DNA from: Cupriavidus sp. D39
GTDB lineage: Bacteria > Pseudomonadota > Gammaproteobacteria > Burkholderiales > Burkholderiaceae
Length of the DNA: 64,000 nt
Assembly: GCF_026627925.1 (NCBI RefSeq)
Contig: NZ_JAPNLE010000007.1
Span: 372,001-436,000, forward strand
Reading direction: 5' to 3'
Part shown: piece after piece, positions 17,064-27,617 of the stretch
Position numbering within the stretch: the stretch's first letter is position 1
Layout: every line of letters begins with the position of its first letter
The notes under the pieces: model-generated
The model's input: only the letters and a program-made list of their open reading frames with translations
What the model was told of the DNA's origin: nothing
Database searches by the model: none
Position numbers and translations under genes: made by a program

Positions 17064-17333
17064 TCAAATGTCCCGTCCGGCGCGCTTGGCGTTGCGCGCT
17101 CTGACAAGCGAGGCCTCGCTGCGCGTTGCCAGCTCGGGGATTGGCACCTGCATCATGTCTCGTGCGGCCTCGCGTATCGCGCTGGTGAGGCACTCACGTC
17201 TGCCAGCCAATTCAACATTCCCATGGTTCCGGATCAGGCGGGTCGCGTTGAAGCGCCAGGCGGGAAGCCGTGCAGTGGCTCCGACCTCGGGAGCCGCGCT
17301 TATGCCGACGGTTGCGTGGCACACGCGGTCCAT
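17064..17333 (-). CDS. Hypothetical protein (89 aa), weak call
   Basis: The reading frame contains WRFNATRLIRNHGNVELAGR and RECLTSAIREAARDMMQVPI, which look like real protein, but I know no family. A clear ribosome site is lacking. It follows the DUF6884 gene region on the same strand. It could be a fragment. Confidence 0.3.
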   Translation of the reverse strand: MDRVCHATVGISAAPEVGATARLPAWRFNATRLIRNHGNVELAGRRECLTSAIREAARDMMQVPIPELATRSEASLVRARNAKRAGRDI

Positions 17334-17852
17334 CCCCAGCTGTACGTAGCGCAGTGGATCACCAACACCGATCCCGCCGCACTGAAGAATCGTAGGAACT
17401 AGATGGACGGCGCCCCAAGGAGCTAACGATTGACGGACGCACAGTACGGCGCTGCAGGCCAGGTGCTGCGCTCGGATCCTGTCACCGATTACTCATCGTG
17501 CACCAACGTTTCCTGGCGGCGGCGCGTCCCTTCCGCAGTGCACCGTCCCGTCTCGCGCCGTGTGGCGAGAGGCTTCTGGCGATTGCCGAAGCCCTGCGAG
17601 CGAGGGTCTTGAGCACTACTCTCCCACCGAACCATCTTCTGACTGCCATCATGGCCCTGGCTACGGGATGGACTGTCGCGAATCCGTTAGGCCCTTCCTT
17701 GGACCCGGAAGGGGCCAGCGACCTGGACACATTGCGTCAGAACGTGTCGGTTGCCGTACGCCTTCTGACCGGGGCCCACGCCCCACAGCGCCGGTGCCCC
17801 CAACACGCCACGAACGAAGGCCAGCATCGGACAAGCCGACGCTGACACACAA
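17334..17852. other. Gap without a supported gene
   Basis: Several overlapping open frames exist on both strands because the region is GC-rich, but none has a ribosome site, domain or hydrophobic pattern that I can support. It separates the plasmid-type genes from the nba block. Confidence 0.45.
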
Positions 17853-18437
17853 CTAGGACTTGTTCGCCAGGCGCTCCGCCGTTCGACATAGCGAGAGGCC
17901 AACATTTGCAACTGCCTTTTCTGCGCCCTTGTCCTTGAGACCCACCTCATCGTCGAACGCAACGTGCGCCATCCCTAGTGCAAACGCATCGGGGATCACA
18001 AGGACGCCGAGTTTGTCCAGTACCGTACGCAATGCAAGTTGGGAGCGTAGTCCTCCGAGTGGACCCGGAGACGCTGATACTAAGGCTGCGACTTTGCCTG
18101 CCAACAGTGTGACACCCGAAGTGCCATCCTCTCGCGGCCGGCTCACCCAGTCCAGTGCATTCTTCAGCATCGCCGTGTAGCCGCCGTTGTACTCCGGCGT
18201 GGCGATAAGCAAAGCGTCATGCTCGGCAATCGCACTCTGCAAACGCTTCGCGCCCTCCGGCAGTCCATGGTCGGCTTCGAGATCGCTCTCATAGATTGGC
18301 AACGCATAGTCGGCCAAGCGAACTGACGTCACCACCGCGCCCGCATTTCGCGAACCGTGCACTGCAATGTCGAGCAGTTTCTGGTTGAGCGAACCACGAC
18401 GCGAGCTTCCGCTCAAAGCAAGAATTTTGATGATCAC
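17853..18437 (-). CDS. NADPH-dependent FMN reductase
   Basis: A 194-residue flavodoxin-fold enzyme: IKILALSGSSRRGSLNQKLL is the phosphate-binding loop for FMN, and TPEYNGGYTAMLKNALDWVS is the family signature. It uses NADPH to reduce FMN. Start is GTG at 18435-18437, which overlaps the NbaB stop as GTGA, with CAGGAG upstream; an upstream extension would run through NbaB. As the last gene of the nba block it may supply reduced flavin to NbaA or reduce nitro or quinone side products. That role is inferred from position. Confidence 0.8.
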   Translation of the reverse strand: MIIKILALSGSSRRGSLNQKLLDIAVHGSRNAGAVVTSVRLADYALPIYESDLEADHGLPEGAKRLQSAIAEHDALLIATPEYNGGYTAMLKNALDWVSRPREDGTSGVTLLAGKVAALVSASPGPLGGLRSQLALRTVLDKLGVLVIPDAFALGMAHVAFDDEVGLKDKGAEKAVANVGLSLCRTAERLANKS

Positions 18438-18954
18438 AGATGCTCCTGAATAAACAATGAAATTACTGGGCAGGGGGAGCGATACTCGATCTCGCCACCC
18501 GGTAGAAAGTACATCATCAGAGCCTTGCCATTGACCGTGGGAAAGTGCTCGCTCATGGGGGAAACACTCGCCATCCGGCACCGTGCCCGCAGAACTGGGC
18601 GCCAGGCTCCAGCGGGATGATCATGTTGATCTCGCCCTGTGTGTGGCAGTGGTACTGGCCTTTCACGTCGCGCAGCAACCCACTTTCCACGCTCATCTGG
18701 GCCGTCTCACGAGACGGATCGGCAATCCTCCCACGGCGGTAGCAGTCTCCGTCGATCTCGACGTAGCCAGCCCACCCCTCCTCGACCCCCATCTTCAACA
18801 GCCGACATAACTCCTCATAGGCTTCGGTACCTGCACCAAATTCGTGGTTCAAGTACCCCTCGAGGTCTTGATCAAGCGGACGTGAACGAATTTCATCGCA
18901 CAGGCGGCGAACCCATTGAAGCATCTCCTCTTTGTGTGGACCGTGCGGCAGCAT
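18434..18954 (-). pseudogene. nbaB: 2-hydroxylaminobenzoate mutase-like NbaB (PnbB/DUF4863 family), frameshifted
   Basis: Residues from MLPHGPHKEEMLQWVRRL through EEGWAGYVEIDGDCYRRGR and HTQGEINMIIPLEPGAQFCG to GHGAGWRVFPP match the PnbB/NbaB family, which rearranges or cleaves hydroxylaminobenzoates. NbaB turns 2-hydroxylaminobenzoate into 3-hydroxyanthranilate. The frame stops right after VFPP at 18553. Adding one C to the CCCCC run restores SEHFPTVNGKALMMYFLPGG then EIEYRSP to a stop at 18434-18436. The loss is one base in a homopolymer, so a sequencing error is likely. The start has AAGGAG six bases upstream. It is coupled to the FMN reductase gene. Confidence 0.75.
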
Positions 18955-18977
18955 ATGGCTCTCCTTATTTAAATGAA

Positions 18978-20000
18978 CTATTCGCGTCCGCGCATATCCG
19001 CGGGCAGATTAAAAAACTTGGCTGCATTAACCCCAAGGATGCGATCCTTAGCCTGATCGCTCAGCGTCTCATGGTTCCCTACCAGAGATCCAATCACCTC
19101 CTCGCCAAGCGGGTACGGATAGTCCGAGCCAAGCATGACCCGCTCCTCTCCCATTACGTCGACCAGCAAGCCTAGAGACCGTGCATCAAATACAGCGCTA
19201 TCCACCGAGAAGCGGTCCACGTAAGAGGACGGCAAGTTGGGACAGCTTTCCCGTACGATGTCCCGATGCCGCCATGCGTTATCAACGCGACCGAGCAGAA
19301 ATGCGAAGCTGCCTCCGCCATGCGCAAAGCATAGCTTCAAAGAGCGTGGAATACGCTCGAAAGCCCCGGACAGGATCAGGGAAAGAATGCCAAGTTGAGT
19401 TTCCGCAGGCATGGCCACGAGCCATGGAAGCATCCAGCGCTTCATTCGCCCGTCGGTCATCATGTCCCACGGGTGCACGAGCACCGGAATTCCTTCACTT
19501 GCGCAATGGCATAAAAACTGGACCAACCCTTCGTCATCCAGATCCCTGGGGCCAACGTGATTACCGATCTGAACACCGCGATGTCCTTCGGAAAACGCAC
19601 GGGATGCTTCCCTGCAGGCAGACTCCGTGTCCTGCAATGGAACCTGGGCCAACGGCATCAAACGATTCGGCGCAGCAGAACAGAGTTCGAGGGCCTTGTC
19701 ATTCATGCGTTGCGTCCACTGCAACGCAGTGCTCGCGGCATACCGATAACCGAACATCACTGGCGTCGCGCACATCAGCTGCACGTCAATTCCTTGCTCG
19801 TCCATCTGTTCGATGCGTCGCCGCGGATCCCACAATGGTCGCTCGACCGGCCTGAAGGCCCGGTCTCCGAGCATGATCATCCCGGACTCGCCATCGTCGG
19901 ACACTGCAAGCCAAGGTACGTCTGGCTGGTCGACCCGCTCAGCCTCCTCCCTTGAGATCGTCGGGAAGAAGTGGGAATGCATGTCAATTCGTAGTGTCAT
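18978..20000 (-). CDS. nbaD: 2-amino-3-carboxymuconate-6-semialdehyde decarboxylase (ACMSD)
   Basis: A 340-residue amidohydrolase-fold decarboxylase. The zinc ligands are visible: H8 and H10 in DMHSHFFP, H176 in VLVHPWD and D293 in GSDYPYP. The catalytic H227 (FAHGGG) and substrate-binding R50 (DRAFR) are also present. They match Pseudomonas ACMSD numbering less one. It converts 2-amino-3-carboxymuconate 6-semialdehyde, the NbaC product, into 2-aminomuconate semialdehyde and CO2. The length is normal. It lies 42 bases after nbaG and 23 bases before nbaB. No defect is seen. Confidence 0.93.
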   Translation of the reverse strand: MTLRIDMHSHFFPTISREEAERVDQPDVPWLAVSDDGESGMIMLGDRAFRPVERPLWDPRRRIEQMDEQGIDVQLMCATPVMFGYRYAASTALQWTQRMNDKALELCSAAPNRLMPLAQVPLQDTESACREASRAFSEGHRGVQIGNHVGPRDLDDEGLVQFLCHCASEGIPVLVHPWDMMTDGRMKRWMLPWLVAMPAETQLGILSLILSGAFERIPRSLKLCFAHGGGSFAFLLGRVDNAWRHRDIVRESCPNLPSSYVDRFSVDSAVFDARSLGLLVDVMGEERVMLGSDYPYPLGEEVIGSLVGNHETLSDQAKDRILGVNAAKFFNLPADMRGRE

Positions 20001-20042
20001 GGTTTCGCTGTGCCTTCACTGATCATGAGGATATACATACGT

Positions 20043-20807
20043 CTACCGAGTCGAGAACTCGACCTCGCCGATACCATTCACCACCGCTTGCACGTGCTTT
20101 CCCGGCATGAGGGCGTGCGCCGCCGTCGCCGCTCCTGCCATGATGAGCGACCCCGCTGGCAGGGCCGTCTCCGACGAACTCGCAAGTCGGGATGCTTCCA
20201 CCACGGCACGTAGCGGATGCCCGAGGATTGCTCCCGTCGACCCGATCTGAACATCTTTGCCATCCATCCGCAGGATCACTCCAGCGTTGCGCAATCCATC
20301 GAAGTCCTTTGCCCAGCTCCCGACCACCAGCCCTGCGCTGGAGCAGTTGTCGGCAACAACATCTTCAAGCGTAAAGCGGAAGTCTCGGTATCGAGAGTCG
20401 ATGATTTCCATCGCGGGGGCGACAGCTTCGAGAAAGTCCTTTGCTTCCAGCGCGGTGAGCGGCCGGTCAATTGCCCTCCGCGTGAGAAAGCAAACTTCAG
20501 GTTCGACTCGGGGATGGATGTACTGGCTAACGTCGACCAGACCGCCATCGTCTTCGAGCATTGCATTCGTCAGCCATCCCCAGATAAGACTATCCACACC
20601 CATCTGGACCATCTTTGCGCGGCTGGTGAACCCTAGCTTGATTCCGATACGGCGCTCTCCCCGCCTCACGCGCCGCATAATCGATGCACGCTGTATCCGA
20701 TATGCATCCTGCACGGAGAAGGCATCGACGGCAGTGAGCTGATTGATGGCGGTGGAACTCATTGCTGCATCGTCGACCAGGCGCGCAGCGGTTTCGATAT
20801 CGATCAC
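20043..20807 (-). CDS. nbaG: 4-oxalocrotonate decarboxylase
   Basis: A 254-residue member of the fumarylacetoacetate hydrolase superfamily. It contains [28 protein letters not shown] with the metal-binding acidic residues, and [17 protein letters not shown]. It decarboxylates 2-oxo-3-hexenedioate to 2-oxopent-4-enoate, with which NbaH then works, often as a complex. Its ATG overlaps the nbaI stop (ATGA). The paralogue NbaH in this cluster has the same fold; the assignment of which is decarboxylase rests on the [18 protein letters not shown] stretch and remembered family resemblance. Confidence 0.85.
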   Translation of the reverse strand: MIDIETAARLVDDAAMSSTAINQLTAVDAFSVQDAYRIQRASIMRRVRRGERRIGIKLGFTSRAKMVQMGVDSLIWGWLTNAMLEDDGGLVDVSQYIHPRVEPEVCFLTRRAIDRPLTALEAKDFLEAVAPAMEIIDSRYRDFRFTLEDVVADNCSSAGLVVGSWAKDFDGLRNAGVILRMDGKDVQIGSTGAILGHPLRAVVEASRLASSSETALPAGSLIMAGAATAAHALMPGKHVQAVVNGIGEVEFSTR

Positions 20808-21847
20808 GCTGCTGCCCTCGCCTTTTGCTCGCTACGTTGAACAAGATCAAGCGCAACATCAACGATCATGTCCTCCTGGCCGCCCACCATCCGCCGGCAC
20901 CCAAGCTCCACAAGGATGTCGAACGCCGAAATGCCATACTTAAGCGAAGCCGCCTCCGCATGACGAAGAAAGCTTGAGTAGACACCCGCATAGCCAAGTG
21001 CCAAGGTTTCGCGATCCACGCGCACCGGTCGCTCCTGCAGCGGGCGAACGATATCGTCGGCAGCATCAATTAGCTTCTTCACGTTGCAGCCGTGATTGAG
21101 CCCCTGCCGGTCCACTGCAGCGATAAATACTTCCAGCGGTGCATTTCCAGCGCCCGCCCCCATGCCGGTCAGTGACGCGTCGATACGATCACATCCCTCC
21201 TCTATCGCCACCATAGAGTTCGACACACCCAGTGACAAGTTGTGGTGCGCGTGCATGCCCGTCTGCGTTGCAGGATCGAGCGCATCCTTGAGTGCGCGGA
21301 AGCGCTCGGCAACATCCCGCATATTCAAGGCGCCACCGGAATCCACTACATAGACGCACTGTGCCCCGTAGCTTTCCATGAGCTTCCCTTGCTCGGCAAG
21401 GCGTTGCGGCGTCGTCATGTGGCTCATCATCAGGAAGCCCACCGTGTCCATCCCAAGCGACCGCGCGTACTCGATATGTTGTCGCGAGATATCCGCTTCG
21501 GTGCAGTGGGTTGCCACTCGCACCACGCGCGCCCCCGCGTCATACGCTTCGCGCAAGTCATGCAATGTGCCGATGCCGGGGATGAGCAATGTCGCCACCT
21601 GCGCACGCTTCACAGTGCCTGCCACCGCGGCGATCCACTCGTAGTCGGTATGCGCCCCGAAGCCATAGTTGAAGCTGGATCCAGCGAGGCCGTCACCGTG
21701 TGCTACTTCGATGCTGTCCACCCCTGCATCGTCCAAGGCCTGTGCGATTGCCACTGCATTTGCCAGCGAGTACTGATGACGTACTGCGTGCATGCCGTCC
21801 CGGAGCGTGACGTCCGAGACATAGATTTTTCTGATATTGCCGGTCAT
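20804..21847 (-). CDS. nbaI: 4-hydroxy-2-oxovalerate aldolase
   Basis: A 347-residue DRE-TIM barrel aldolase. [18 protein letters not shown] holds the metal and catalytic Arg-Asp pair, and [20 protein letters not shown] carries the histidine ligands. It cleaves 4-hydroxy-2-oxopentanoate to pyruvate and acetaldehyde and normally channels acetaldehyde to the partner NbaJ. The ATG at 21847 lies 6 bases after AAGGAG; a second ATG directly upstream is too close. It starts 11 bases after the nbaJ stop and overlaps nbaG by 4 bases. Confidence 0.93.
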   Translation of the reverse strand: MTGNIRKIYVSDVTLRDGMHAVRHQYSLANAVAIAQALDDAGVDSIEVAHGDGLAGSSFNYGFGAHTDYEWIAAVAGTVKRAQVATLLIPGIGTLHDLREAYDAGARVVRVATHCTEADISRQHIEYARSLGMDTVGFLMMSHMTTPQRLAEQGKLMESYGAQCVYVVDSGGALNMRDVAERFRALKDALDPATQTGMHAHHNLSLGVSNSMVAIEEGCDRIDASLTGMGAGAGNAPLEVFIAAVDRQGLNHGCNVKKLIDAADDIVRPLQERPVRVDRETLALGYAGVYSSFLRHAEAASLKYGISAFDILVELGCRRMVGGQEDMIVDVALDLVQRSEQKARAAA

Positions 21848-21858
21848 CATTTTCTCCT

Positions 21859-22807
21859 TCAGGCAGCCAACCGTTTCGCCGCCATCTGATCTGCCGTACG
21901 CAAGGCAGCCGACGTCATGATGTCGAGGTTTCCGGCGTACGACGGCAGATAATGCGCCGCACCCTCGACCTCAATGAATACACTCACTTTGAGACCGGAT
22001 GCGGGTGCACCGGTACTCGAAAAGCGCGGCGGGAGGGAAACACCGTCGAACTGAACGGCCTGTTTCAGACGATAGCCGGGTACATAGGCTGACACTCGCT
22101 CCACCTGCGCGTGGATAGCGCTCTCGATCTGGTCTGTATTCGCATCCTCGTCGACCAGGCAATAGACGGTATCGCGCATGAGCAACGGTGGCTCAGCCGG
22201 ATTTAGCACGATAATGGCTTTACCCACCGTCGCCCCACCGATGATCTCAATGGCTCGCGACGTCGTTTCGGTGAATTCATCGATATTGGCGCGCGTACCC
22301 GGCCCGGCTGAGCGACTGGAGATCGACGCCACGATCTCACCGTAGTGGACGGGCGTCACATCAGATACGGCGCGGACGATCGGAATCGTTGCCTGTCCAC
22401 CGCACGTCACCATATTGACGTTCGTAGAGTCGAGATGTGCTTCCAGGTTGACAGAAGGAACCACGAAAGGGCCGAGGGCCGCCGGGGTCAGGTCGATCAC
22501 AGTGACGCCGTGTCGCGCAAAGACTTCGGCGTGACGGGCATGCGCCCCAGCCGAGGTCGCATCGAAGGCGATTCGGATATCGCGGAACTCGGGCATCTCG
22601 ACCAGACCGTCAATTCCACCTGCCGTCGTGGCCACGCCCAGGCGCGCCGCGCGCGCCAAGCCGTCGGAGGACGGATCAATGCCGACCATCACGGCCATCT
22701 TCAGATGCTCGGCGTTACGCAGCAAGCTTGATCATTAGATCGGTGCCAATGTTTCCCGAACCGATTACGGCAACGGAAAGTCTGGATTTGTCGTTCTTGT
22801 CGTTCAC
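21859..22807 (-). pseudogene. nbaJ: Acetaldehyde dehydrogenase (acylating), one-base frameshift near the start
   Basis: The N-terminal Rossmann part, from GTG at 22807, reads NDKNDKSRLSVAVIGSGNIG then TDLMIKL. The frame then hits a stop at 22728; removing one T (AAGCTTGCTG to AAGCTGCTG, about 22733) gives [18 protein letters not shown] and the rest of a normal protein. The catalytic Cys lies in [13 protein letters not shown]. The enzyme turns acetaldehyde, CoA and NAD into acetyl-CoA as partner of NbaI. Repaired length is 315, normal for the family. Its GTG overlaps the nbaH stop (GTGA). Translation starting at the internal ATG would lack half of the NAD site. Confidence 0.85.
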
Positions 22808-23630
22808 GATTTGAACTCCGTTTGATTTGAGAAGACCGCACGTACCTCGCCGAGCCCTTCGATCTTCGCTGTAAGCACATCGCCTGGCGCTACGGCTGCC
22901 ATCGGTCCGAGCGCTCCGGTCAAGACTACATCTCCGGCCTGCAATGGTTCTCCCATGCGGACCATGGTATCGGCAAGCCAGATGGCTGCGTTAAGCGGAT
23001 TTCCGAGGCATGCGGCACCGGCACCGACGCTAACCTGCTCCCCCTACGCTCCATTAACATTCCGCAGTTGACCAAATCGAGCGCGTCGAGCTTGACCGGC
23101 TTTGTGCCGAGCACGAACAGTCCGCTTGACGCATTGTCGGCGACGGTATCGAACAGGCGAATATTCCATTTTTCAATCCGGCTGCCGACGACTTCGATGG
23201 CCGGTATCGCAAATGCTGTTGCCCGAAGGATGTCCGCCACAGTATGGCGCCCGTATGGCAAATCACGCTCCAGCACGAGCGCAATCTCGGCTTCCACCTT
23301 TGGCTGATGGGTGCGCGAGAACGGCATCTCAGCGCCATCTCCATACGCCATGCTATCGAGGAGAACACCAAAGTCCGGCGTGTCTACGCCGAGTTGCACC
23401 TGCACCGTCCGCGAGGTGAGACCGATCTTCCGACCGACGCGTCGCGCTCCCGCCGCCACCTGGCGTGCAATGTTGATCTGCTGGACGCGGTATGCGTTCT
23501 CCAGCGGAAGCCCGTCGATCTCCTCAATCGCGTCTCGCACCGGACCAACGGGCACGAACGGTTGACTCCCATGCGCCCGCCAGAGCGCATCGGCAATGGC
23601 GTGCAGCGATTGGTTTGTTTCCACCGTCAT
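22804..23630 (-). pseudogene. nbaH: 2-oxopent-4-enoate hydratase, one-base frameshift
   Basis: A fumarylacetoacetate-hydrolase-fold enzyme from [20 protein letters not shown], with [40 protein letters not shown] and [20 protein letters not shown]. It hydrates 2-oxopent-4-enoate to 4-hydroxy-2-oxopentanoate. The frame departs after MLMERRG at a five-G run (minus strand, about 23041). One more G gives [20 protein letters not shown] and the family end up to a stop at 22804. Repaired length is 275. The ATG overlaps the nbaE stop (ATGA). The long in-frame extension upstream of 23630 lies inside nbaE and is rejected. Confidence 0.85.
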
Positions 23631-25117
23631 GCAACCCTCACACAGATATTGGTCAGCTCCGAATAGAAGTCCATCGAGTGGCGTCCGCCCTCGCGGCCAA
23701 AGCCGGATAGTTTGGCGCCGCCAAACGGCGTGCGGAGGTCCCGGGCGTACCAGGCATTCACCCAAACGATGCCGGTCTCTATCCGCTGCGCGACTCGGTG
23801 ACCACGTGCAAGATGCGTCGTCCATACACATGCCGCCAGGCCATAGTTGCTGTTGTTGACCCTAGCAACCACCTCGTCCTCAGCATCGAAGGGCGATATG
23901 TGGCAGACCGGGCCAAATACTTCCTCGTTGACGCAACGTGCGCTATCTGGCAGTCCAGTCCAAATCGTCGGCTGGACGAAGGCTCCGTTGTCACAGGCGT
24001 TGTCGAACTTGGGTACATTGCCGCCTGTGACGACGTTGGCACCCTCCTCGACAGCCAACTTAAAGTAGCTCAGCACTTTGTCCCGATGCGCCGAAGAGAT
24101 CATCGGACCGGTCGTTATGCCGGACTCATACGGCGAGCCAACCCGGAGTGCCTCGGCGCGTGTCTTGAGCTCCGAAACAAAGCGCTCGAAGATGGAGCGC
24201 TCGACATAGACGCGCTCCGTACACATGCAAACCTGCCCCGCGTTGATGAAACTGGATCGAAGCACACCCTCCACCGCGGCGTCAAAGTCAGCGTCTGCGA
24301 ACACGATGGCCGCATTCTTTCCGCCGAGTTCGAAGGAAACGTTCTTCACGCCGTTGGCCACGGCCTTCATGATCGTGCTCCCGGTCCTGGACTCGCCGGT
24401 GAACGTGATGGCGTCGATTTCCGGGTGCTTCGTTAGCCATTCGCCTGCTGCATTTGGCCCGTGGCCATGAATCAGGTTGAATACGCCGTTGGGCAAACCG
24501 GAATCTCGAATAACCTCCGCGAGCAACGTAGCGCTGGTCGGCGATTCCTCCGAAGGCTTTGCCACAACGGAGTTCCCCATCGCCAGCGCCGGGGCAACCT
24601 TCCACGTAAGCAGCAGAAGCGGGAGGTTCCATGGAGAGATCACTCCGACCACCCCTAAGGGCTTGCGGGTGACGTAGTTGAGCAGTTGGGTGCCATCCGC
24701 GCCGACCGATTCGAAGCACTCGCCATGCGCGGTACTTACCAGGTCGGCGAACGTACGAAAGTTGGAGATGCCGCGCGCGATGTCGAGGGCCTTCGCCTGG
24801 GCGATCGGGCGCCCTGTGTCTGCCACCTCCGCGGCGACAAACTCGTCGAAGCGATCCTGGATGCTATCTGCAATACGATGCAGAGTTTCGGCGCGTTGCG
24901 CAGTGGTGTACTGCCGCCACGGACCCTGCTGGGCGCGCCGTGCCGCCCGCACCGCCGCATCCACCGCAGCAGCGTCCGCCTCTGCCACGTGTGAAAGTTC
25001 TCTTCCGTCGATAGGGCTGAATTTCGGGAACGACTGGACGGATTCGACGAACTCCCCGTCAATAAAGTTCCGCAGTCGTTTGGGCAATCCCTCTGCAACC
25101 TCAGCGTAGTAATCCAT
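23627..25117 (-). CDS. nbaE: 2-aminomuconate 6-semialdehyde dehydrogenase
   Basis: A 496-residue NAD-dependent aldehyde dehydrogenase. It has [20 protein letters not shown], the NAD motif [20 protein letters not shown], the general base in [16 protein letters not shown] and the catalytic cysteine in [14 protein letters not shown]. It oxidises 2-aminomuconate semialdehyde to 2-aminomuconate. The start at 25117 ([15 protein letters not shown]) is 5 bases after GGAG; a longer frame to 25177 lacks a ribosome site. It is first in the run E-H-J-I-G-D-B, and a hairpin at 25244-25287 cuts it from the porin, so it probably has its own promoter. Confidence 0.9.
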   Translation of the reverse strand: MDYYAEVAEGLPKRLRNFIDGEFVESVQSFPKFSPIDGRELSHVAEADAAAVDAAVRAARRAQQGPWRQYTTAQRAETLHRIADSIQDRFDEFVAAEVADTGRPIAQAKALDIARGISNFRTFADLVSTAHGECFESVGADGTQLLNYVTRKPLGVVGVISPWNLPLLLLTWKVAPALAMGNSVVAKPSEESPTSATLLAEVIRDSGLPNGVFNLIHGHGPNAAGEWLTKHPEIDAITFTGESRTGSTIMKAVANGVKNVSFELGGKNAAIVFADADFDAAVEGVLRSSFINAGQVCMCTERVYVERSIFERFVSELKTRAEALRVGSPYESGITTGPMISSAHRDKVLSYFKLAVEEGANVVTGGNVPKFDNACDNGAFVQPTIWTGLPDSARCVNEEVFGPVCHISPFDAEDEVVARVNNSNYGLAACVWTTHLARGHRVAQRIETGIVWVNAWYARDLRTPFGGAKLSGFGREGGRHSMDFYSELTNICVRVA

Positions 25118-25169
25118 GGGCACTCCGGCTAACTGGTGATGAGTGGAAGTGTAGGATTGCCTATGTGCC

Positions 25170-25181
25170 TTGAACAATCAA
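25170..25181. promoter_or_regulatory. Candidate LysR-type box TTGAACAATCAA upstream of nbaE
   Basis: A TTGA-N4-TCAA palindrome 53 bases before the nbaE ATG. LysR regulators bind short interrupted palindromes of this kind, and one is encoded nearby (26535-27497). The link is inference. Confidence 0.35.
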
Positions 25182-25243
25182 TCCTTGGGCCGCTGATATA
25201 AGCACGCGGAATAGCGGCTTATAGCCCATCAGTTTCCGGGAAC

Positions 25244-25287
25244 CCAAGCAACAAGGCCGGCCCATTAATGCCAGCCTTGTTGCTTGG
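25244..25287. terminator. Long hairpin between porin and nbaE
   Basis: Perfect 14-base arms, CCAAGCAACAAGGC at 25244-25257 and GCCTTGTTGCTTGG at 25274-25287, around a 16-base loop. It lies 34 bases after the porin stop. No T run follows on the minus strand, so it is either a weak terminator or an mRNA-stabilising hairpin. Confidence 0.6.
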
Positions 25288-25320
25288 CAGCGATATCGCA
25301 TGCGCCCGGCGGACAAACGC

Positions 25321-26400
25321 TTAACAGATGTGCTTGATACCAACCATCGCGCCTAGCTGGTTGCCGCCAGACGGATTGGCCGCCGGTGTGCCGCCGGAAC
25401 TTACCGACAGCGCCAGTTGACCGCCGTTATCGATAAAGCCGGCGGTGGTGTAGACCGTCGTACGCTTGGAAAGTGCATAGTTGGCCCGCGCGGCGTAAAG
25501 CCATGCCTTGTTTGCACGATTGTGATAGCGCAAGAAGAAGACCTACCCGTCCAAGCTGAAGGCCGGCGTGACCGCGTAAGAGACGCCACCGTACCAGAGA
25601 TCACTACGCGGAGTGACCACGTTAGCGTCGTTGTCGCGTCGAATCCAGCCGCCGCCAATCTTCGCCTTTCCGACATTGGTGTAACCGCTCAAGGAGAGGC
25701 GATCGTCCTTCATCCCGCTGCTCGTCAGATTGCCCGCTGCGGCCGCCCCTCCCCGCAAGGAGTCGTAGGCAATGGCGACACCCCATGCATCGGTGTTGTA
25801 GCCCAGGAGCGTCGACCATTCGCGGCAAGCACTTTGGTCACCGGGATTCTCCCCTGCACAACTGGCGCCCGCCGGGGCCGCGTCTCGACCAAAGCTGTAG
25901 GTCGCGCCGATGGTTACACCGCCGAATTTCCCCTTATAGGAGATCGCGTTATCCGCGCGCGGATTGCCCATATAGCTGTCGAGCGAGGACGATCCAAACG
26001 TATTGGGCCCAAGCATATCCGCGTCCAGCGTCGCCCAGAAGAGCATGGAGTACTGCCGTCCGAGTGCCACTTGCCCCCAGGGGCCACTGAGCCCGACCCA
26101 GGCTTGCCGCCCGAAGAGCCGCCCAGCTTGGTTCGACACGCCCGAATCTGGAGCGAATCCGGACTCAAGAACAAACGCCGCCTTCAGGCTGCCGCCTAGG
26201 TCTTCCGACCCGCGAAGGCCCCAGCGTGAGGGCACGCTAGCGGAAAGATTGTTCATCCTCACAAGGCCGTGGTCGCCTCTGCTGGTTCGGTTCAAGTACT
26301 CTATCCCTGTATCGACCACTCCATACAGTGTCACGGACTGTGCAAAAACCATTGTCGGGACAACCATCCAGCCTGCACAGATTGCTTTGCTTAGCTTCAC
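25321..26400 (-). pseudogene. Burkholderiales-type outer-membrane porin with an internal stop
   Basis: The signal peptide MKLSKAICAGWMVVPTMVFA is followed by QSVTLYGVVDTGIEYLNR and further porin strands (RWGLRGSEDLGGSLKAAFVL). Such trimeric porins admit small anions and aromatic acids. A TAG at 25543-25545 interrupts the same frame after PAFSLDG; the next codons continue VFFLRYHNRANKAWLYAARA to the end, so a CAG (Gln) probably became TAG. The last residue is Cys (KHIC) instead of the usual Phe that barrels need for assembly. The two changes suggest real decay, not a length error. It lies beside the nba regulator, which points to aromatic uptake. Confidence 0.8.
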
Positions 26401-26534
26401 TTCCACTCCTTCTTCGCATGTAGCTGTTTATTGCTTTAGTACTTCATGGAAACAGGCAATGCGATACCCTCCCAGCCTGCCTGTTAGAGCATGTCTAAGG
26501 GATTTGCGAGGTGACTGCTGGAGGAGTCTTGGTT

Positions 26535-27497
26535 TCAGCCGACCTCGTTGCGACCGGCGACCTCCCTTAGACACTCGATAAAGACCTCACACGCGGGTGT
26601 GAGCTCCTTATTGGTTCTGACTGAGTAGCCGACCGTCCCAAAGGCCCCCAGTTCTGGAATTGAAAGCGTTCGTAGCAAACCAGCCCGAACAAACTGTGTG
26701 GCTGCCACCCGTGGCATGACTGCAACACGGTTGGTGGTCAGTAGCAGGCCTAGATTTGTCAGAACGGACATGGACTCCACAAGATCGCGGGGTAGCGCGA
26801 TCCCTGCGTTGCGGAACATGCGCTCTACCGAGAAGCGTAAAGGGGAGTCTTGTGTCGGCAAGATCCAGGGGTGGCGATCCAGTTCATGCAACGAAGTGAC
26901 TGACTGGCGCACGACCTCGTTTGAGCTGCCTACCACCACCTCGAGTACGTCCTCAAACAGCGCTTGATGCGTCAAGGGAAACGCTTCGGAAATAGGAAGC
27001 TCTATCTCTGGCAGCCTGCCGACAACGATGTCGATTTCACCTGTTGCCAAGGCGGGAAACAATAGCGCCGTTGGCCCCTCCTGTACGGTGACAGTGACGT
27101 TCGGCGCGCGCTCCTTAAAACGAGCGATGGTGGATGGCAACAGATGGGCAGATGCGGCAATCATCGTTCCGACGACGATCCTGCCAGCGGTCCCGAAGCG
27201 AAACCGGTCAAGCTCCTCGGTCATGTACCGGAACTCCGCGAGAAGCGATTTCACGCGGCGAGCAAGAACCAGGCCCAACTCCGTAGGAACAACACCGCGA
27301 TTGGAGCGGGCGAAGAGGGCACCATCGACGCCCGCCTCAAGTTCCTGGATGATCTTCGTGACCGCAGGCTGGGTAAGCCCCATGTCATGGGCAGCATGCA
27401 ATATCGAACCGGTCTCGATTACGCGCTCGAAGACCAACAACTGGCTCAGCTTCAGGTTCCGGCTTAGTCGGATTAGTGTTAGCGGACGAATCTGCAT
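26535..27497 (-). CDS. LysR-family regulator, probable control gene of the nba cluster
   Basis: A 320-residue LysR protein. The N-terminal winged helix reads LKLSQLLVFERVIETGSILH then AAHDMGLTQPAVTKIIQELE, followed by an inducer-binding domain (IVVGTMIAASAHLLPSTIAR, GEIDIVVGRLPE). The fold is close to the GbpR/CbpR-type aromatic regulators. It lies between the porin and nbaA on the same strand, so unlike many LysR genes it is not divergent from a target. It probably senses 2-nitrobenzoate or a pathway intermediate; this is inferred from context. Confidence 0.85.
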   Translation of the reverse strand: MQIRPLTLIRLSRNLKLSQLLVFERVIETGSILHAAHDMGLTQPAVTKIIQELEAGVDGALFARSNRGVVPTELGLVLARRVKSLLAEFRYMTEELDRFRFGTAGRIVVGTMIAASAHLLPSTIARFKERAPNVTVTVQEGPTALLFPALATGEIDIVVGRLPEIELPISEAFPLTHQALFEDVLEVVVGSSNEVVRQSVTSLHELDRHPWILPTQDSPLRFSVERMFRNAGIALPRDLVESMSVLTNLGLLLTTNRVAVMPRVAATQFVRAGLLRTLSIPELGAFGTVGYSVRTNKELTPACEVFIECLREVAGRNEVG

Positions 27498-27617
27498 AGG
27501 GTAACCACCTCAAATAGACACGAATCCGATTTTTTCCTCAGTCCGTGACTTCCCGCGGTGCAGCCTTCCGTCACCTAAGCTCGCGGCGGAGTGGACTCCC
27601 CGTCTGGATGAGTTTGC

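Noticed and set aside
17334..17852. Overlapping open frames on both strands
   Set aside because: None has a ribosome site, motif or hydrophobic pattern; high GC makes long open frames common.
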